This document shows positions 26,664 through 35,819 of a stretch of 64,000 nt of DNA, piece after piece. The stretch covers positions 1,178,001 to 1,242,000 of the forward strand of contig NZ_SJPI01000001.1 in the NCBI RefSeq assembly GCF_007859865.1. Direction: 5' to 3'. Made by a program: the position numbers and the translations under genes. The notes beneath the pieces were generated by a model, which saw only the letters and a program-made list of their open reading frames with translations, did not search any database and had not been told where the DNA came from. The stretch comes from Rubripirellula amarantea (GTDB taxonomy: Bacteria > Planctomycetota > Planctomycetia > Pirellulales > Pirellulaceae). The stretch's first letter is position 1. Each line of letters begins with the position of its first letter.

Positions 26664-26900
26664 GGTCGCCGCCATGCTTTTCGAAATCGAAAAGGTCGTG
26701 CAACTTACAACGCACGGTCAGCATCGTTGCGAGGATATTGCGTTTTCAAGAACAAGTGTGTGCTTTAGCAAGTTATGACCGGCGCTACTAGCGAATAGAG
26801 TTTTTCGCGAAGGTGTTGAACCGTGCAGAGGAGCCCCAAACTCGCTAACTATGACAGGCGCAGAAATCATGCTTTGAAAGGACTCGCTCGACTGCACGCG

Positions 26901-26947
26901 CAAAAAAGAAGGGCCATGGTGAAGCCCTCCCTGCCTCACCATGGCCC
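26901..26947 (-). terminator. Intrinsic terminator for the cysteine-rich gene
   Basis: On the minus strand a 12-base stem (GGGCCATGGTGA at 26936-26947 and its partner at 26911-26922) with a 13-base loop is followed by TTCTTTTTTG at 26901-26910. Stem length, G+C content and the T run fit a Rho-independent terminator, about 140 bases after the stop codon of the cysteine-rich gene. Confidence 0.75.
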
Positions 26948-26978
26948 GTCAATGCTGGAATGATGGCACCGATCATTC

Positions 26979-27061
26979 CACCCTCCCAATCCATGGGTAC
27001 CACTGTTTTCGGCATGGACCCGCTTGGCGCTGAAACAGAATTGCTGGGAGGGTGTTTTTTT
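26979..27061 (+). terminator. Long-loop hairpin ending in seven T, plus strand
   Basis: CACCCTCCCA at 26979-26988 pairs with TGGGAGGGTG at 27045-27054, followed directly by seven T at 27055-27061. Inside the 56-base loop CTGTTT and AAACAG can form an inner stem. The arrangement is that of an intrinsic terminator at the end of a plus-strand RNA; it lies 380 bases after the last plus-strand gene, so it may end a separate small RNA. Confidence 0.5.
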
Positions 27062-27086
27062 CGTGGAAAACTCGAGTTTGCCGGCC

Positions 27087-27923
27087 CTAACGACCGCATC
27101 CGCAGCCACAGTTTGCCTGATCGTCACATCCTGCCTGGCCGCAGGGCTGTGCAGGCAAGATCTCGCCGCACCCACCGCCGCCCAAACAGCTCTTACGGTC
27201 TTTCTTAATGTGGCAGTCACAGGTTCCGTGGATGTGTTTGTGGTGGCTACCACACTCTTGAGAGTAACCGTCCCACACGTTGGTGTAGCAGCGATTGCTG
27301 CGGAAGTACTCACGGAGCGAGGACTGAGGAAGATTCACTTCACGACGCGGCATGCAAACCTTCGGTTCTTCCTCATGATGCCGTTTGCTCAAACAGGACT
27401 GGTGTCCACCACATCCACAATCACAACCGTCGGGAGGCAGCACGACACAGGATTCGCAGGCCGGTTTGCGAAGGCGTTTTCGAACCGGTTCGTACGAATC
27501 GCATCCGCCATCACAGGCACCGTCGCATCCACTATTGCACGCGGCGTGGATCTTCATAAAGCCGACGGAATTCGCTGAAACGGAATCTGAGGCTTCGGCG
27601 AGTTCTTGTTGTGCCAAGTTTGCATCAAAGTGATTGGGAACTTGCAACGATTGATCCGAATGAGCAACCGGGGCCTTCAGCGTCACATACGACGGTGCTT
27701 GATCGTCGGGCAGGGTGAAGCCTTGTTGAGCTTGATGCAATGGTGCTGGCTTGAGTTGTTCGCCGACTCCCATGGTGGCAACGCCTAAGCGTGTGGCCTT
27801 AAGACCGTGGGCCGGTGGTTGGCTAAATGACAAGTCGCGAAGAAGTGTTTGCAGATCGTCGGCTGATGCTGTTGTGAAACTCAGCAGAAACGCAAAAGCA
27901 GTGAGCGTGATTGTTGAACGCAT
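27087..27923 (-). CDS. Secreted cysteine-rich protein of unknown function
   Basis: The 278-residue product starts with a clear signal peptide (MRSTITLTAFAFLLSF, cleavage after TASA). The N-terminal half has no cysteine, while the last 150 residues carry 22, in blocks such as CNSGCDGACDGGCD, CDCGCGGHQSC and CGQAGCDDQANCGCGCG. His-rich pieces (GSHHKHIHGTCDCH) occur among them. It could bind metal or be cross-linked by disulfide bonds into a cell-surface structure; planctomycetes have protein-rich walls. The start is chosen at 27923 because the signal peptide begins there; other in-frame ATGs lie at 27938, 27965 and 27995. It ends before a strong terminator and appears to be a single-gene unit. 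Confidence 0.8.
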   Translation of the reverse strand: MRSTITLTAFAFLLSFTTASADDLQTLLRDLSFSQPPAHGLKATRLGVATMGVGEQLKPAPLHQAQQGFTLPDDQAPSYVTLKAPVAHSDQSLQVPNHFDANLAQQELAEASDSVSANSVGFMKIHAACNSGCDGACDGGCDSYEPVRKRLRKPACESCVVLPPDGCDCGCGGHQSCLSKRHHEEEPKVCMPRREVNLPQSSLREYFRSNRCYTNVWDGYSQECGSHHKHIHGTCDCHIKKDRKSCLGGGGCGEILPAQPCGQAGCDDQANCGCGCGR

Positions 27924-28322
27924 GATAGTGACATCCATGAAGGAGGGACGGGCAGTTTCATTCATCGTTCCCGATACTCGTCTCGCCAGTTCCATGCTGA
28001 GGAAAGAATCCCCTAGTAGCGCTAACTGAGAAATGAGTTGATCGCTGGCAAAACCCCGGATGATGAGGTGTTTGCGTTGTCAGTCGCGTTGAGTTTCCTC
28101 GTGCGTCTGGCAAGCCACACCGCCACAGGTGGTCGGGTTCGCCGTGCGATCACGGTCGATGAACCGTTGAAAGATTGCCGCGCCTGTCAATAGCTGCAAC
28201 TGAATGTTGCTCAAAGAAGCCAAAACTCTAGCGCAGAAGCAAACACAATCGCAATGAACGGCAATCTACCACGCAAGCATTACAGTCGCCGCCAATCGTT
28301 AAGGTCACCCGCGCAGGCAACC
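27924..28322. other. Intergenic stretch, about 399 bases, no gene seen
   Basis: This lies upstream of the cysteine-rich gene and downstream of glnD, both on the minus strand, so it should contain the promoter of the cysteine-rich gene. The first 72 bases (27924-27995) could belong to that gene if an earlier start is used. I see no RNA gene, strong hairpin or ribosome binding site of note. Confidence 0.45.
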
Positions 28323-30995
28323 TCAGCCGATCACATCGAGCAATGCCTGCCGGACTTCTGACTGCCGATCAGAATTCGTAATTCGTGAACCGTCGGATTC
28401 ACTGACATAAAAAACGTCGGCGACCTGGTCGAGGTGAGTGTCAATCTTCGCAAACGATAAAACCAATCGCAGCTTGGTTAGCGTCGCGGCGATCCTCGAT
28501 AACAATCCCACTTCGTCGTACGCAAAGATCGAGATGATGGTGTAGCGCTCGATCGTGTCGTTATCAAAAACAACCTTCTTGGGTAGCAGGTTGACACTTT
28601 CAGGCTCTGCTATGTCCGCGGCCTTCCACGTCTTACGGTGCGGTGGCAGCGGCAGATCCGGAGAATCAATAAGGCTACGGAGGCGTTCGCAAACTTGATC
28701 GGCGCGACGTTGGTCGAAGACCGGGGCCGTCGCGGGGTCGTTCGGGACGAGCGGTTTCATAGCATTAGGGTCGGTCGCCCAGAAGTGGTCCCAAGCGTAG
28801 TCGTCAACCGTTTCGATCTGAGCTCGCAGAATGCTCAAACCGCTGGTGGACAACGCGCCTGTCGCTCTCGAAAACGTTCCGATGGACAGGCTGTCTTCCT
28901 GGCGGATCACGGTGTAACGAGTGGCGTTGATCGCCGGATCGTACTTCGCGGTGCAAATGGTTCCGCTTTCGCCGCTGAGCTTTTGCTTGGCGACAAGGAT
29001 GATCTCTTCGGCTAACGACTCAGGGTCGCCTCGCGTGATTAACGAGAATGGCAATCGACTAAGCAAGTTCTCGGCAGCTTCAGTTTCCTCACTCGAAGAT
29101 GCATTCTTTTTGCCGAGTTCAAAGATTGATTCACGAATACGCGTCCGGTTTCGTTCGACCTCTGGATCGTCGGGGCTTCCCGGCAGGTCACCAGAGTCGA
29201 AATAGCGACGCGTGCGACGATACAAGTCCTCGATCAAATTCACTTTCCAATCCGTCGCCACTCCCGGACCAACCGCTTTTAGATCGGCGTAGGTGTGAAC
29301 GACCAATAACTCAAGGCGTCTGATCGATCCGACTTCTGCGGCAAAAGACAACACGATTTGCGGATCACTTAAGTCGTGGCGAAACGCAACAACGTTCACG
29401 GCCAAGTGTTTAAGCACCAACCATTCGAGCGTTTCGGCGGTGGAACTATCGAGGTTCAATCGTTCGGCGGTTCGCCGAGCGATTTCGGCTCCGACGATGC
29501 AGTGATCTTCTTCGTATCCTTTGCCGATGTCATGAATCAACAGCGCCAAGTGCAGCAAGCGTTTGTCTTCAATTCGGCGGTAGCGTCGCCCCATGCCACC
29601 TTCGCTGTTTTCCAAGTCCGTGGCCGCTTCCACGGCTAAGAAACTGTGGGCATCAACGGTGTACTTGTGATAGGCATTGAACTGCAACAGCCCTCGCATC
29701 CGAGCAAACTCGGGAATGATTTGCTCGATCAAGCGCAGCTCATGCAATCGCCGAAGCAAACTGGCCAATCGGCCGGGACGACTTAGCAATGACAAAAACG
29801 CTTCGATGGATTCCGAATCCGGTTGACTCGGTTCCCGATCTCGCATGGCTAGTCGAATTGCCAACCACGTCTTGTGTTGAATTCGTCGGCGGTGTTGGTT
29901 AGCAAAACTCATCAAACGAAGCACGTCAGGCAAATTAGACGCAAACGACTCGAGCGAATCATTGCGAACCCAAATACTGGTGGGTCCCATCAAGATCTTG
30001 TCGTCAATCTTGCGAGAGAAAACTCGCTCGACGATTCGCGAGAGCAACGGTTGGCTTCGCGCGTCTTCAACAAAGTAGGCTGCCGAGTAACGGACTTCAC
30101 GAGTCTTTTCAAAGTAGTCCTGCATGAACTGCTCTACCGGCAGCACGCCTTCGGTTCCCTCGTATCCCCATTCGGCAGCAATTTCCATTTGCGTTGCACG
30201 GTCGAGAACATCCTGACTTTTCCCCGATCGAAAATGCAACTCATGACGCAACCGCAACATGAACCCATAGGCGTTTCGCAATAACCGAAAGTCATCTTCG
30301 GGCAGGGCGCCAAGTTTCAAAAGTCGATCAAGGTCCGTTTCACCAAACCTGGCAAACCCAATCCAACGAATCAATTGAATGTCACGCAGGGCACCACGCG
30401 AGCGTTTGACGTTGGGTCGAAGCAAGTAGTTGGTTTCACCCCATTTCTCGCGTTCTTCCTGTCGCGCGGCGACGATGTTCTTTACCAAGCGGCGGCTGCG
30501 ACGAATCGAACCATGCCGATAATGGTCGAAGAACTTTTTGTAGAGCTGCAGACTACCGGCCAAGAACCTAGACTCGGCCAGCGACGAAAAAACAACCGCG
30601 TCGCTCCAGGACAACGAACACGCTTCGCTTGGTGTTCGGATAGAAAGGCCGGGATCGATACCGATGTCCGACAAGTCACGAGTCAAATTCCCCGCAAGCT
30701 TAGTGGCCAAGCCTTCGCTGTCTCGCATGCTCAGCAGCATCAGGTCGGCATCGGAATAAGGCGCGAGGTCTCGCCGCCCGAATCCACCGTGGGCAATCAG
30801 CGAAACTCCGCTGAGCCGGTCATCGTCGCCGTGTTCGGCGACGGCTTCATTCCAGACTTCCAAAACGACCTCATCGTAGAGGTCGGCCAGTTGCGTGGAC
30901 ACCTGCATGCCAAGGGTGCCCTGGCGATGCAACGCATATGCTTTCTCACGCCCTTCTTCGAGAAGATGACGACATCGTAGAACGAAGGGACGCAT
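28323..30995 (-). CDS. glnD: [Protein-PII] uridylyltransferase/uridylyl-removing enzyme
   Basis: The 890-residue product has the full GlnD layout. An N-terminal nucleotidyltransferase domain carries GGFGRRDLAPYSDADLMLL near residues 70 to 88, with the two metal-binding Asp. A helical region follows, then an HD hydrolase domain (YTVDAHSFLAVEAATDLEN; LALLIHDIGKGYEEDH), then two ACT domains that bind glutamine (about 700 to 760, and 810 to 880 with IISIFAYDEVGLLSRIAAT). The enzyme adds UMP to the PII protein when glutamine is low and removes it when glutamine is high. The glnB gene is 15 bases upstream, so sensor and modifying enzyme are made together. Confidence 0.95.
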   Translation of the reverse strand: MRPFVLRCRHLLEEGREKAYALHRQGTLGMQVSTQLADLYDEVVLEVWNEAVAEHGDDDRLSGVSLIAHGGFGRRDLAPYSDADLMLLSMRDSEGLATKLAGNLTRDLSDIGIDPGLSIRTPSEACSLSWSDAVVFSSLAESRFLAGSLQLYKKFFDHYRHGSIRRSRRLVKNIVAARQEEREKWGETNYLLRPNVKRSRGALRDIQLIRWIGFARFGETDLDRLLKLGALPEDDFRLLRNAYGFMLRLRHELHFRSGKSQDVLDRATQMEIAAEWGYEGTEGVLPVEQFMQDYFEKTREVRYSAAYFVEDARSQPLLSRIVERVFSRKIDDKILMGPTSIWVRNDSLESFASNLPDVLRLMSFANQHRRRIQHKTWLAIRLAMRDREPSQPDSESIEAFLSLLSRPGRLASLLRRLHELRLIEQIIPEFARMRGLLQFNAYHKYTVDAHSFLAVEAATDLENSEGGMGRRYRRIEDKRLLHLALLIHDIGKGYEEDHCIVGAEIARRTAERLNLDSSTAETLEWLVLKHLAVNVVAFRHDLSDPQIVLSFAAEVGSIRRLELLVVHTYADLKAVGPGVATDWKVNLIEDLYRRTRRYFDSGDLPGSPDDPEVERNRTRIRESIFELGKKNASSSEETEAAENLLSRLPFSLITRGDPESLAEEIILVAKQKLSGESGTICTAKYDPAINATRYTVIRQEDSLSIGTFSRATGALSTSGLSILRAQIETVDDYAWDHFWATDPNAMKPLVPNDPATAPVFDQRRADQVCERLRSLIDSPDLPLPPHRKTWKAADIAEPESVNLLPKKVVFDNDTIERYTIISIFAYDEVGLLSRIAATLTKLRLVLSFAKIDTHLDQVADVFYVSESDGSRITNSDRQSEVRQALLDVIG

Positions 30996-31010
30996 TCCTG
31001 AGCGCTGGCG

Positions 31011-31400
<390 letters not shown>

Positions 31401-31558
31401 TCATCACGCAAGCATTGTACATCCGCAGAGACTGATAACCAGCGGGCTTTCTTGCTCGGCAACAGCTTTCTGTTTTTCCGGCCCTTGTCGGACAACTGAC
31501 ACTACCGCTCGTTTTCGAGGCAAAGAGGGTCCCATCCGACGACTGAGGATCGGTTTCG

Positions 31559-32125
31559 CTACTTTTCCTTCGTAGTTTCGGGTCGAATCCATGGAACGTC
31601 CGCAATTCCAGCCTGGTGGTTCACCACCCGAGTCAGGACGAACAGAAAATCGCTGAGCCGATTCAAATAGATGATCAATTCTTCCGAAATATTTGTTTCG
31701 TGATGGCGAACCAGCGTCACCACACGACGTTCGGCTCTTCGGCAGATTCCACGGGCTAGGTGCAAAGTCGCCGATGCCGGGTGCCCCATTGGTAAAATGA
31801 AATTCTTCAACGGTGCAATGGATTGCTCGTGTTGGTCAATCCATGATTCCAATACTGCGATGTGCGATTCGTCGATGATCCGCATCTGATGTGCGTCGGG
31901 GTCAGGTGTAGCAAGTTCAGCTCCGATTGAAAACAATTCGTGCTGAATCGTGTCCAGTTGCTTATCGATCTCTTCGGCGACGCCCATCGCCCGAGCCATA
32001 CCAATAGCCGCATTGAGTTCATCGACCGTTCCGTAGGATTCGATTCGATCATCGTCCTTGGAAACTCGAGGGCCACCGAATAGTCCGGTACTGCCAGTAT
32101 CACCGGTGCGTGTATAAATTTTCAT
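31559..32125 (-). CDS. Cob(I)alamin adenosyltransferase, PduO type
   Basis: The 188-residue product starts with the ATP-binding motif YTRTGDTGSTGLFGGPRV, followed by RIESYGTVDELNAAIG, and has the conserved CRRAERRVV helix and LNRLSDFLFVLTR near the end. These are the marks of the PduO/MMAB family, which moves the adenosyl group of ATP onto reduced cobalamin to give coenzyme B12. ATG at 32125 is chosen because the motif begins there; AAGG lies upstream. I see no cobalamin riboswitch before it. It is not in a cobalamin biosynthesis cluster, so it probably serves salvage for a B12-dependent enzyme elsewhere. Confidence 0.92.
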   Translation of the reverse strand: MKIYTRTGDTGSTGLFGGPRVSKDDDRIESYGTVDELNAAIGMARAMGVAEEIDKQLDTIQHELFSIGAELATPDPDAHQMRIIDESHIAVLESWIDQHEQSIAPLKNFILPMGHPASATLHLARGICRRAERRVVTLVRHHETNISEELIIYLNRLSDFLFVLTRVVNHQAGIADVPWIRPETTKEK

Positions 32126-32362
32126 CGTCAGGTTTGATGCCTTGTGATCATGCTTTGAAAAATTGACCTCCACCGCAACGACAATGACGCGGCATGACAG
32201 TTTCGGCGGTGGGCAAGAGAATCATGCCGGGCAACGCTGCCAAAACGAGGCGGTACTACCCGAACCAAGCGACATTTTCAGAAATCGCGAAGACGACCCT
32301 TCGGCGGGCATTCCGCAAACGATCCATCACGGACGTCTCTTACCTACAAATCGAATTTAACC

Positions 32363-32791
32363 ATGAATGATCATCAGGTGCGAGCGGCGGGCTTCATTGT
32401 GATGTGCAAGATTGATGGCAATCCCCACGTCTTGCTGATGCGACACGCCAAACGCTGGGACTTCCCCAAAGGGCACTGCGATGGCGACGAGTCGTTCGAA
32501 GAAGCGGCCTTTCGAGAACTCGAGGAAGAAACGGGAATCTCTCGAGAGATCATCGAGATGGACCCGGACTTCCATTTTGATCTTCAGTACGAAGTCACGT
32601 ACAAGCGGCACGGCAAACAGCGTTTCCAAAAGCTCGTTCGGTACTACCTAGGCTACCTGGATCATGAACCCGAGATCGAAGTCACCGAGCACGAAGGGTT
32701 TCAGTGGCTGCCATGGGCGCCGCCTCACCAAATTCAAACGCAAACGATCGACGCAGCGCTAGCCGCCGTCGCAATGCATTTGTCGCAGTGA
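32363..32791 (+). CDS. Nudix hydrolase, possible diadenosine polyphosphatase
   Basis: The 142-residue product has a perfect Nudix box at residues 37 to 59 (GHCDGDESFEEAAF followed by RELEEETGI), which binds the metal and cuts a nucleoside diphosphate linked to another group. The pieces before and after (LLMRHAKRWDFPKGH; KLVRYYLGYLDHEPEIEV; EGFQWLPWAPP) resemble Ap4A hydrolases of the NUDT2 type. That would make it a housecleaning enzyme in the cytoplasm. The ATG at 32363 is preceded by TTTAACC, without a clear ribosome binding site. It is divergent from the adenosyltransferase gene and convergent with the transglutaminase-like lipoprotein. Confidence 0.88.
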   Translation: MNDHQVRAAGFIVMCKIDGNPHVLLMRHAKRWDFPKGHCDGDESFEEAAFRELEEETGISREIIEMDPDFHFDLQYEVTYKRHGKQRFQKLVRYYLGYLDHEPEIEVTEHEGFQWLPWAPPHQIQTQTIDAALAAVAMHLSQ

Positions 32792-32816
32792 AACCCAGGT
32801 CGGATCTTCGAAGCGT

Positions 32817-34532
32817 TTAGTAGGCCGCATTGACCACTCTTACTCGGATACGCGAGACCGCATCCATGAATGGCACAAACACCTTGTTTTGACTCGATTC
32901 GTCCAGCGCGGAAGTGGTCAAGATAATGCGGTCGCATGCTCCCATGTCGCCGTCATCGACGTCCAGGTGAATCCACTGGTCATCGACAAATGCTAGAACC
33001 CAAGAGTGATACACCATTCGAGACGGCGAGCCTTGTTGGTAGCGCAATCCGATCGCCAACCTAGCGGGAATATCCTTCGCACGCAGCATCGCCATTAACA
33101 AAATGGCGCGTCCGGTCTGGCTCGCCTTTCCTTCTTGCGCCACGACGCTCGCTCGCATCAAACCAATCTTGTCCGGCTCGACTTCAATCAAGCTGTTGGC
33201 CGTGCGAGTCAATTCCAAGGCGACCTCACGACGCGAAAGTTCCGATCGTGAAGCGACCGCCGCGCTGGCAAAACGCCGAACGAGCCCATTGCGAAAATCC
33301 ACATACGAGTTGACCGACAAATCAGCATCGGACGGTTTCAGATCGGATCCTTCGAAACTTTTCAGATTGGTTTCTTGCTTGCGACTAACGAGTAGTTGAA
33401 ATTGATTCGACTTCGTTTTTCGCACCCACTGACCGGGTTCGGGAACCATTTTGATCAGTTCTTCGCTTTCCTCACCCTCAGCGGTCTTTTTAACTTGTTG
33501 AACGGGTGTGACTTCAAAGGCAATGCGTTTGGCTTCAAGAGGTCGGTCGATTTCCCCTTCGATCGGCAATAGGACGGAAATGTTGCTTGGCTCGACAAAA
33601 TCGGTCGCCGATTGCTTGTTCGTTCGATACGCCACTAGCTTGATGCCCGGGGAGTATGTCCGACGAATCGCGCCTTCATCGTCGATCCAGATGGTGGAGT
33701 AAGTGTTGCTCCCGTCATCAAGTTGGATTTCACAACTAATTTCGGTCATCGGAAGCATCGTTCCATCCTGCATGGGTACGGATGCTGGGCCGCTACACTT
33801 CAACTTGGCGGTACCGATCTTGTAATTTCCTGGCACCAACATCTTCAAAAAGCGGATATCACCTTTTTTGGTCAGCGGTTTTTGCCGCAGGGATTGCTCG
33901 ATCGCCACCAGACCTCGGTAGGTCGAATCCCAGGCCAAGAAGGCAGAAGTCTCATTCCTACCCTTTCGTGTTTTCACTCGCACACGCATCTCTTTGCCAC
34001 TATCGCCGGCGTCTTCAACGACTTCACCTGAATAGTTCGTTACCACGGGCCCGACTTGCAACGAGCTCTCGAAGTCAATCAAGCGGCCGTTCTTATCTTC
34101 GGTGCTAGTTTGCTGCAGGCGTTGAACGGTTCGGGCTTGCCCCTGGTTCACCAAAAGCAAGTTGTCCATCAGATAGCTCATCTTGCCGCTGGAGTCGTTC
34201 TCTACGGGCTTTGCGACGACGTGGTTGTATCCAACGTGTTGGTCACCCACGTAATAGGCATCCCACGTTTCCCATGCCTGGTTGGCGATGATGCTAGGCG
34301 GTTCGAGGTAGTTCGCTGAATCGGCGAAACTGGGCTCCGCGACCGATGCCCCGTCACCTTCGACGGCATTGCCCCCTGATCGAGCCTGCAACTCGTCGAG
34401 GGACTCAGGACGCAGCGGAGGCCGTTCGGGAATGTCACATCCGACTAAGACGAGAATCGTCAAAGCAGTAGCCAATGTTCCGACCGATCGCCTTCGCCAA
34501 AACGAGAGAGAGCGATTTTCAGATCGCGACAT
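32817..34532 (-). CDS. Lipoprotein with transglutaminase-like domain lacking the Cys nucleophile
   Basis: The 571-residue product has a lipoprotein signal ending LVGC with the lipid-linked Cys near residue 31. A large domain covers residues 60 to 400 (segments such as AWETWDAYYVGDQHVGYNHV), followed by a transglutaminase-like fold at about 460 to 560. The catalytic region reads SQTGRAILLMAMLRAKDIPAR, where the usual Cys before the helix is replaced by Gln. The His and Asp of the triad are present in YHSWVLAFVDDQWIHLDVDD. Enzymatic action by the usual route is unlikely, so a binding or structural role is inferred. ATG at 34532 is favoured; ATG at 34565 is possible. The gene is isolated. Confidence 0.8.
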   Translation of the reverse strand: MSRSENRSLSFWRRRSVGTLATALTILVLVGCDIPERPPLRPESLDELQARSGGNAVEGDGASVAEPSFADSANYLEPPSIIANQAWETWDAYYVGDQHVGYNHVVAKPVENDSSGKMSYLMDNLLLVNQGQARTVQRLQQTSTEDKNGRLIDFESSLQVGPVVTNYSGEVVEDAGDSGKEMRVRVKTRKGRNETSAFLAWDSTYRGLVAIEQSLRQKPLTKKGDIRFLKMLVPGNYKIGTAKLKCSGPASVPMQDGTMLPMTEISCEIQLDDGSNTYSTIWIDDEGAIRRTYSPGIKLVAYRTNKQSATDFVEPSNISVLLPIEGEIDRPLEAKRIAFEVTPVQQVKKTAEGEESEELIKMVPEPGQWVRKTKSNQFQLLVSRKQETNLKSFEGSDLKPSDADLSVNSYVDFRNGLVRRFASAAVASRSELSRREVALELTRTANSLIEVEPDKIGLMRASVVAQEGKASQTGRAILLMAMLRAKDIPARLAIGLRYQQGSPSRMVYHSWVLAFVDDQWIHLDVDDGDMGACDRIILTTSALDESSQNKVFVPFMDAVSRIRVRVVNAAY

Positions 34533-34971
34533 ACCAGAACTCGATAAAAACGGGGCCGATTGCATGATGTAGCAAGTGCAGAGAAAACGAACGTGAAGTC
34601 CCGATGGATGAACCACAGGATACACCGTTTGCATTTTAACGACTTGGACTTCTTGCCAAGACCTTTCGCGACTCGAATTGGTGTCCGGCTAATCCCTCCA
34701 AGTCGACGATTCGGATCCGACCCGCACGACACTCCGCCGATGACCTCGCTCTTCGCTATAGCCGCCAAGAATCGGACGCATTAGTAGGGCTGTAGGGATT
34801 ATCCGGAATGTTCTTCCCCCATTCCCCTTGGAATCGGCAAGGTTTTGCTGAACAGGAGTCCCCAGTCGCGAAGCTAACCTAGCGTTGGTTATGAAGGGAT
34901 GACCGCTAGGTCATACGGTTTCGCGAACCGACATTCGCACCAACCAACGCTGATCAATCAAGCGGATAAAA
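34533..34971. other. Intergenic stretch, about 439 bases, with one inverted repeat
   Basis: This lies between divergent genes, so both promoters should be here. The bases 34533-34634 are open in the frame of the lipoprotein gene but only as an upstream extension. At 34877-34911 ACCTAGCG and CGCTAGGT form a perfect 8-base inverted repeat with a 19-base spacer, about 60 bases before the plus-strand start. No gene is seen. Confidence 0.45.
34877..34911. repeat. Inverted repeat upstream of the gene at 34972
   Basis: ACCTAGCG at 34877-34884 and CGCTAGGT at 34904-34911 are exact inverted copies, 19 bases apart. It shares the core CTAGC with the repeat at 4723-4746, also found between divergent genes. 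A regulator site is possible; the spacing differs, so the two may be unrelated. Confidence 0.35.
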
Positions 34972-35682
34972 ATGGGTTTCCTTAAACGTATTCTTCGAGG
35001 CGGGTCTAGTGACGAAACACTTCGCAGTGTTTCCGACGGAAGTTTCGAGACTTTGACAGAAGAAGAACTGCAAGCCCACATGGGCATTCGCACGTACGGC
35101 GTCTTCGAACTAACCGACGCGATTCGCCCCTCGTACGATCTGCAGATCATTCCCAAGCAAGGCTTTCGTCATGATGAATACATCGACGAAACCAACGGGA
35201 CCAAGACACCGGTCATCATGGCGTCGGCGACTCGCGAATCGCTCATTGACCTTTTCCTGGAAATGATCGAACCTCTGGGTGACGTCGTCGATGTCGTCTT
35301 GGAAACAAGTCACAAGTCCGGCGAAGGCCACGAGGACCTGTACCGCGAACACATTGACATGCCCGTCTTGAAGAGCATCTTGCTCGAATTCGAAGACGTG
35401 TTGCTCAATGATGGTTGTGCCGGCATCGCCGTGATCAACCCAGCGAAACGGCAAGAGGTTCAACTTGATGAACACAAGCTTCTGATCGCTTACGGCGAGC
35501 CACTCGACCAGTTCAAGCAAATCCTGATCGACACCGACGTCTATCCCGATGAAGACATCAAGTTCATCACCGAAGCCGAGCACGTTCACAGTAGCTGCGA
35601 ACGTCTTTACGACCAATTTAACGTGCTAAAAACTCGCTTAGGAATGGACAGCGAAAGCTGCAGCGACGATTGGTGCAGGTAG
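34972..35682 (+). CDS. Conserved-looking hypothetical cytoplasmic protein
   Basis: The 236-residue product has no signal peptide or membrane span. It begins MGFLKRILRGGSSDE and consists of alternating strands and helices (AHMGIRTYGVFELTDAIRP; VDVVLETSHKSGEGHEDL; GCAGIAVINPAKRQEVQLD), ending in a Cys- and Asp-containing tail (SESCSDDWCR). I do not recognise the family. The well-ordered pattern and codon use show that it is a real gene; it may be limited to planctomycetes. A pair of divergent promoters probably lies in the stretch before it, together with an inverted repeat. No function can be proposed from the neighbours. Confidence 0.8.
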   Translation: MGFLKRILRGGSSDETLRSVSDGSFETLTEEELQAHMGIRTYGVFELTDAIRPSYDLQIIPKQGFRHDEYIDETNGTKTPVIMASATRESLIDLFLEMIEPLGDVVDVVLETSHKSGEGHEDLYREHIDMPVLKSILLEFEDVLLNDGCAGIAVINPAKRQEVQLDEHKLLIAYGEPLDQFKQILIDTDVYPDEDIKFITEAEHVHSSCERLYDQFNVLKTRLGMDSESCSDDWCR

Positions 35683-35690
35683 CCACCCGA

Positions 35691-35714
35691 TTCGACGATT
35701 TCATACGCGTCGAA
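35691..35714. repeat. Hairpin just after the gene at 34972
   Basis: TTCGACG at 35691-35697 pairs with CGTCGAA at 35708-35714 over a 10-base loop, 8 bases after the stop codon. No T run follows, so it is at best a weak terminator or message-stabilising hairpin. Confidence 0.35.
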
Positions 35715-35819
35715 GTCGGCCAATAGCAAAACGATTACTGGGCGAGCTAGCGAGAGGAAACCATCAAGGTTATTCTCTGTTAGGTCGCCTTTTTCGTTTA
35801 TCGCTACAAGCTTGCATTC

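Larger units (their letters stand above)
26604..27086. other. Hairpin-rich non-coding stretch between convergent genes
   Basis: The 483 bases between the DUF1501 gene (plus) and the cysteine-rich gene (minus) hold no convincing gene. They carry at least five perfect inverted repeats: 26638-26663, 26677-26694, 26911-26947, 26957-26979, and the outer stem 26979-26988 with 27045-27054. Two of these are next to T runs and read as intrinsic terminators, one per strand. The density is well above that of other gaps in the window and could mean a structured RNA. Confidence 0.6.

Noticed and set aside
32126-32362. Cobalamin riboswitch before the adenosyltransferase gene
   Set aside because: I did not find the conserved B12-box pattern or the stems around it on the minus strand.
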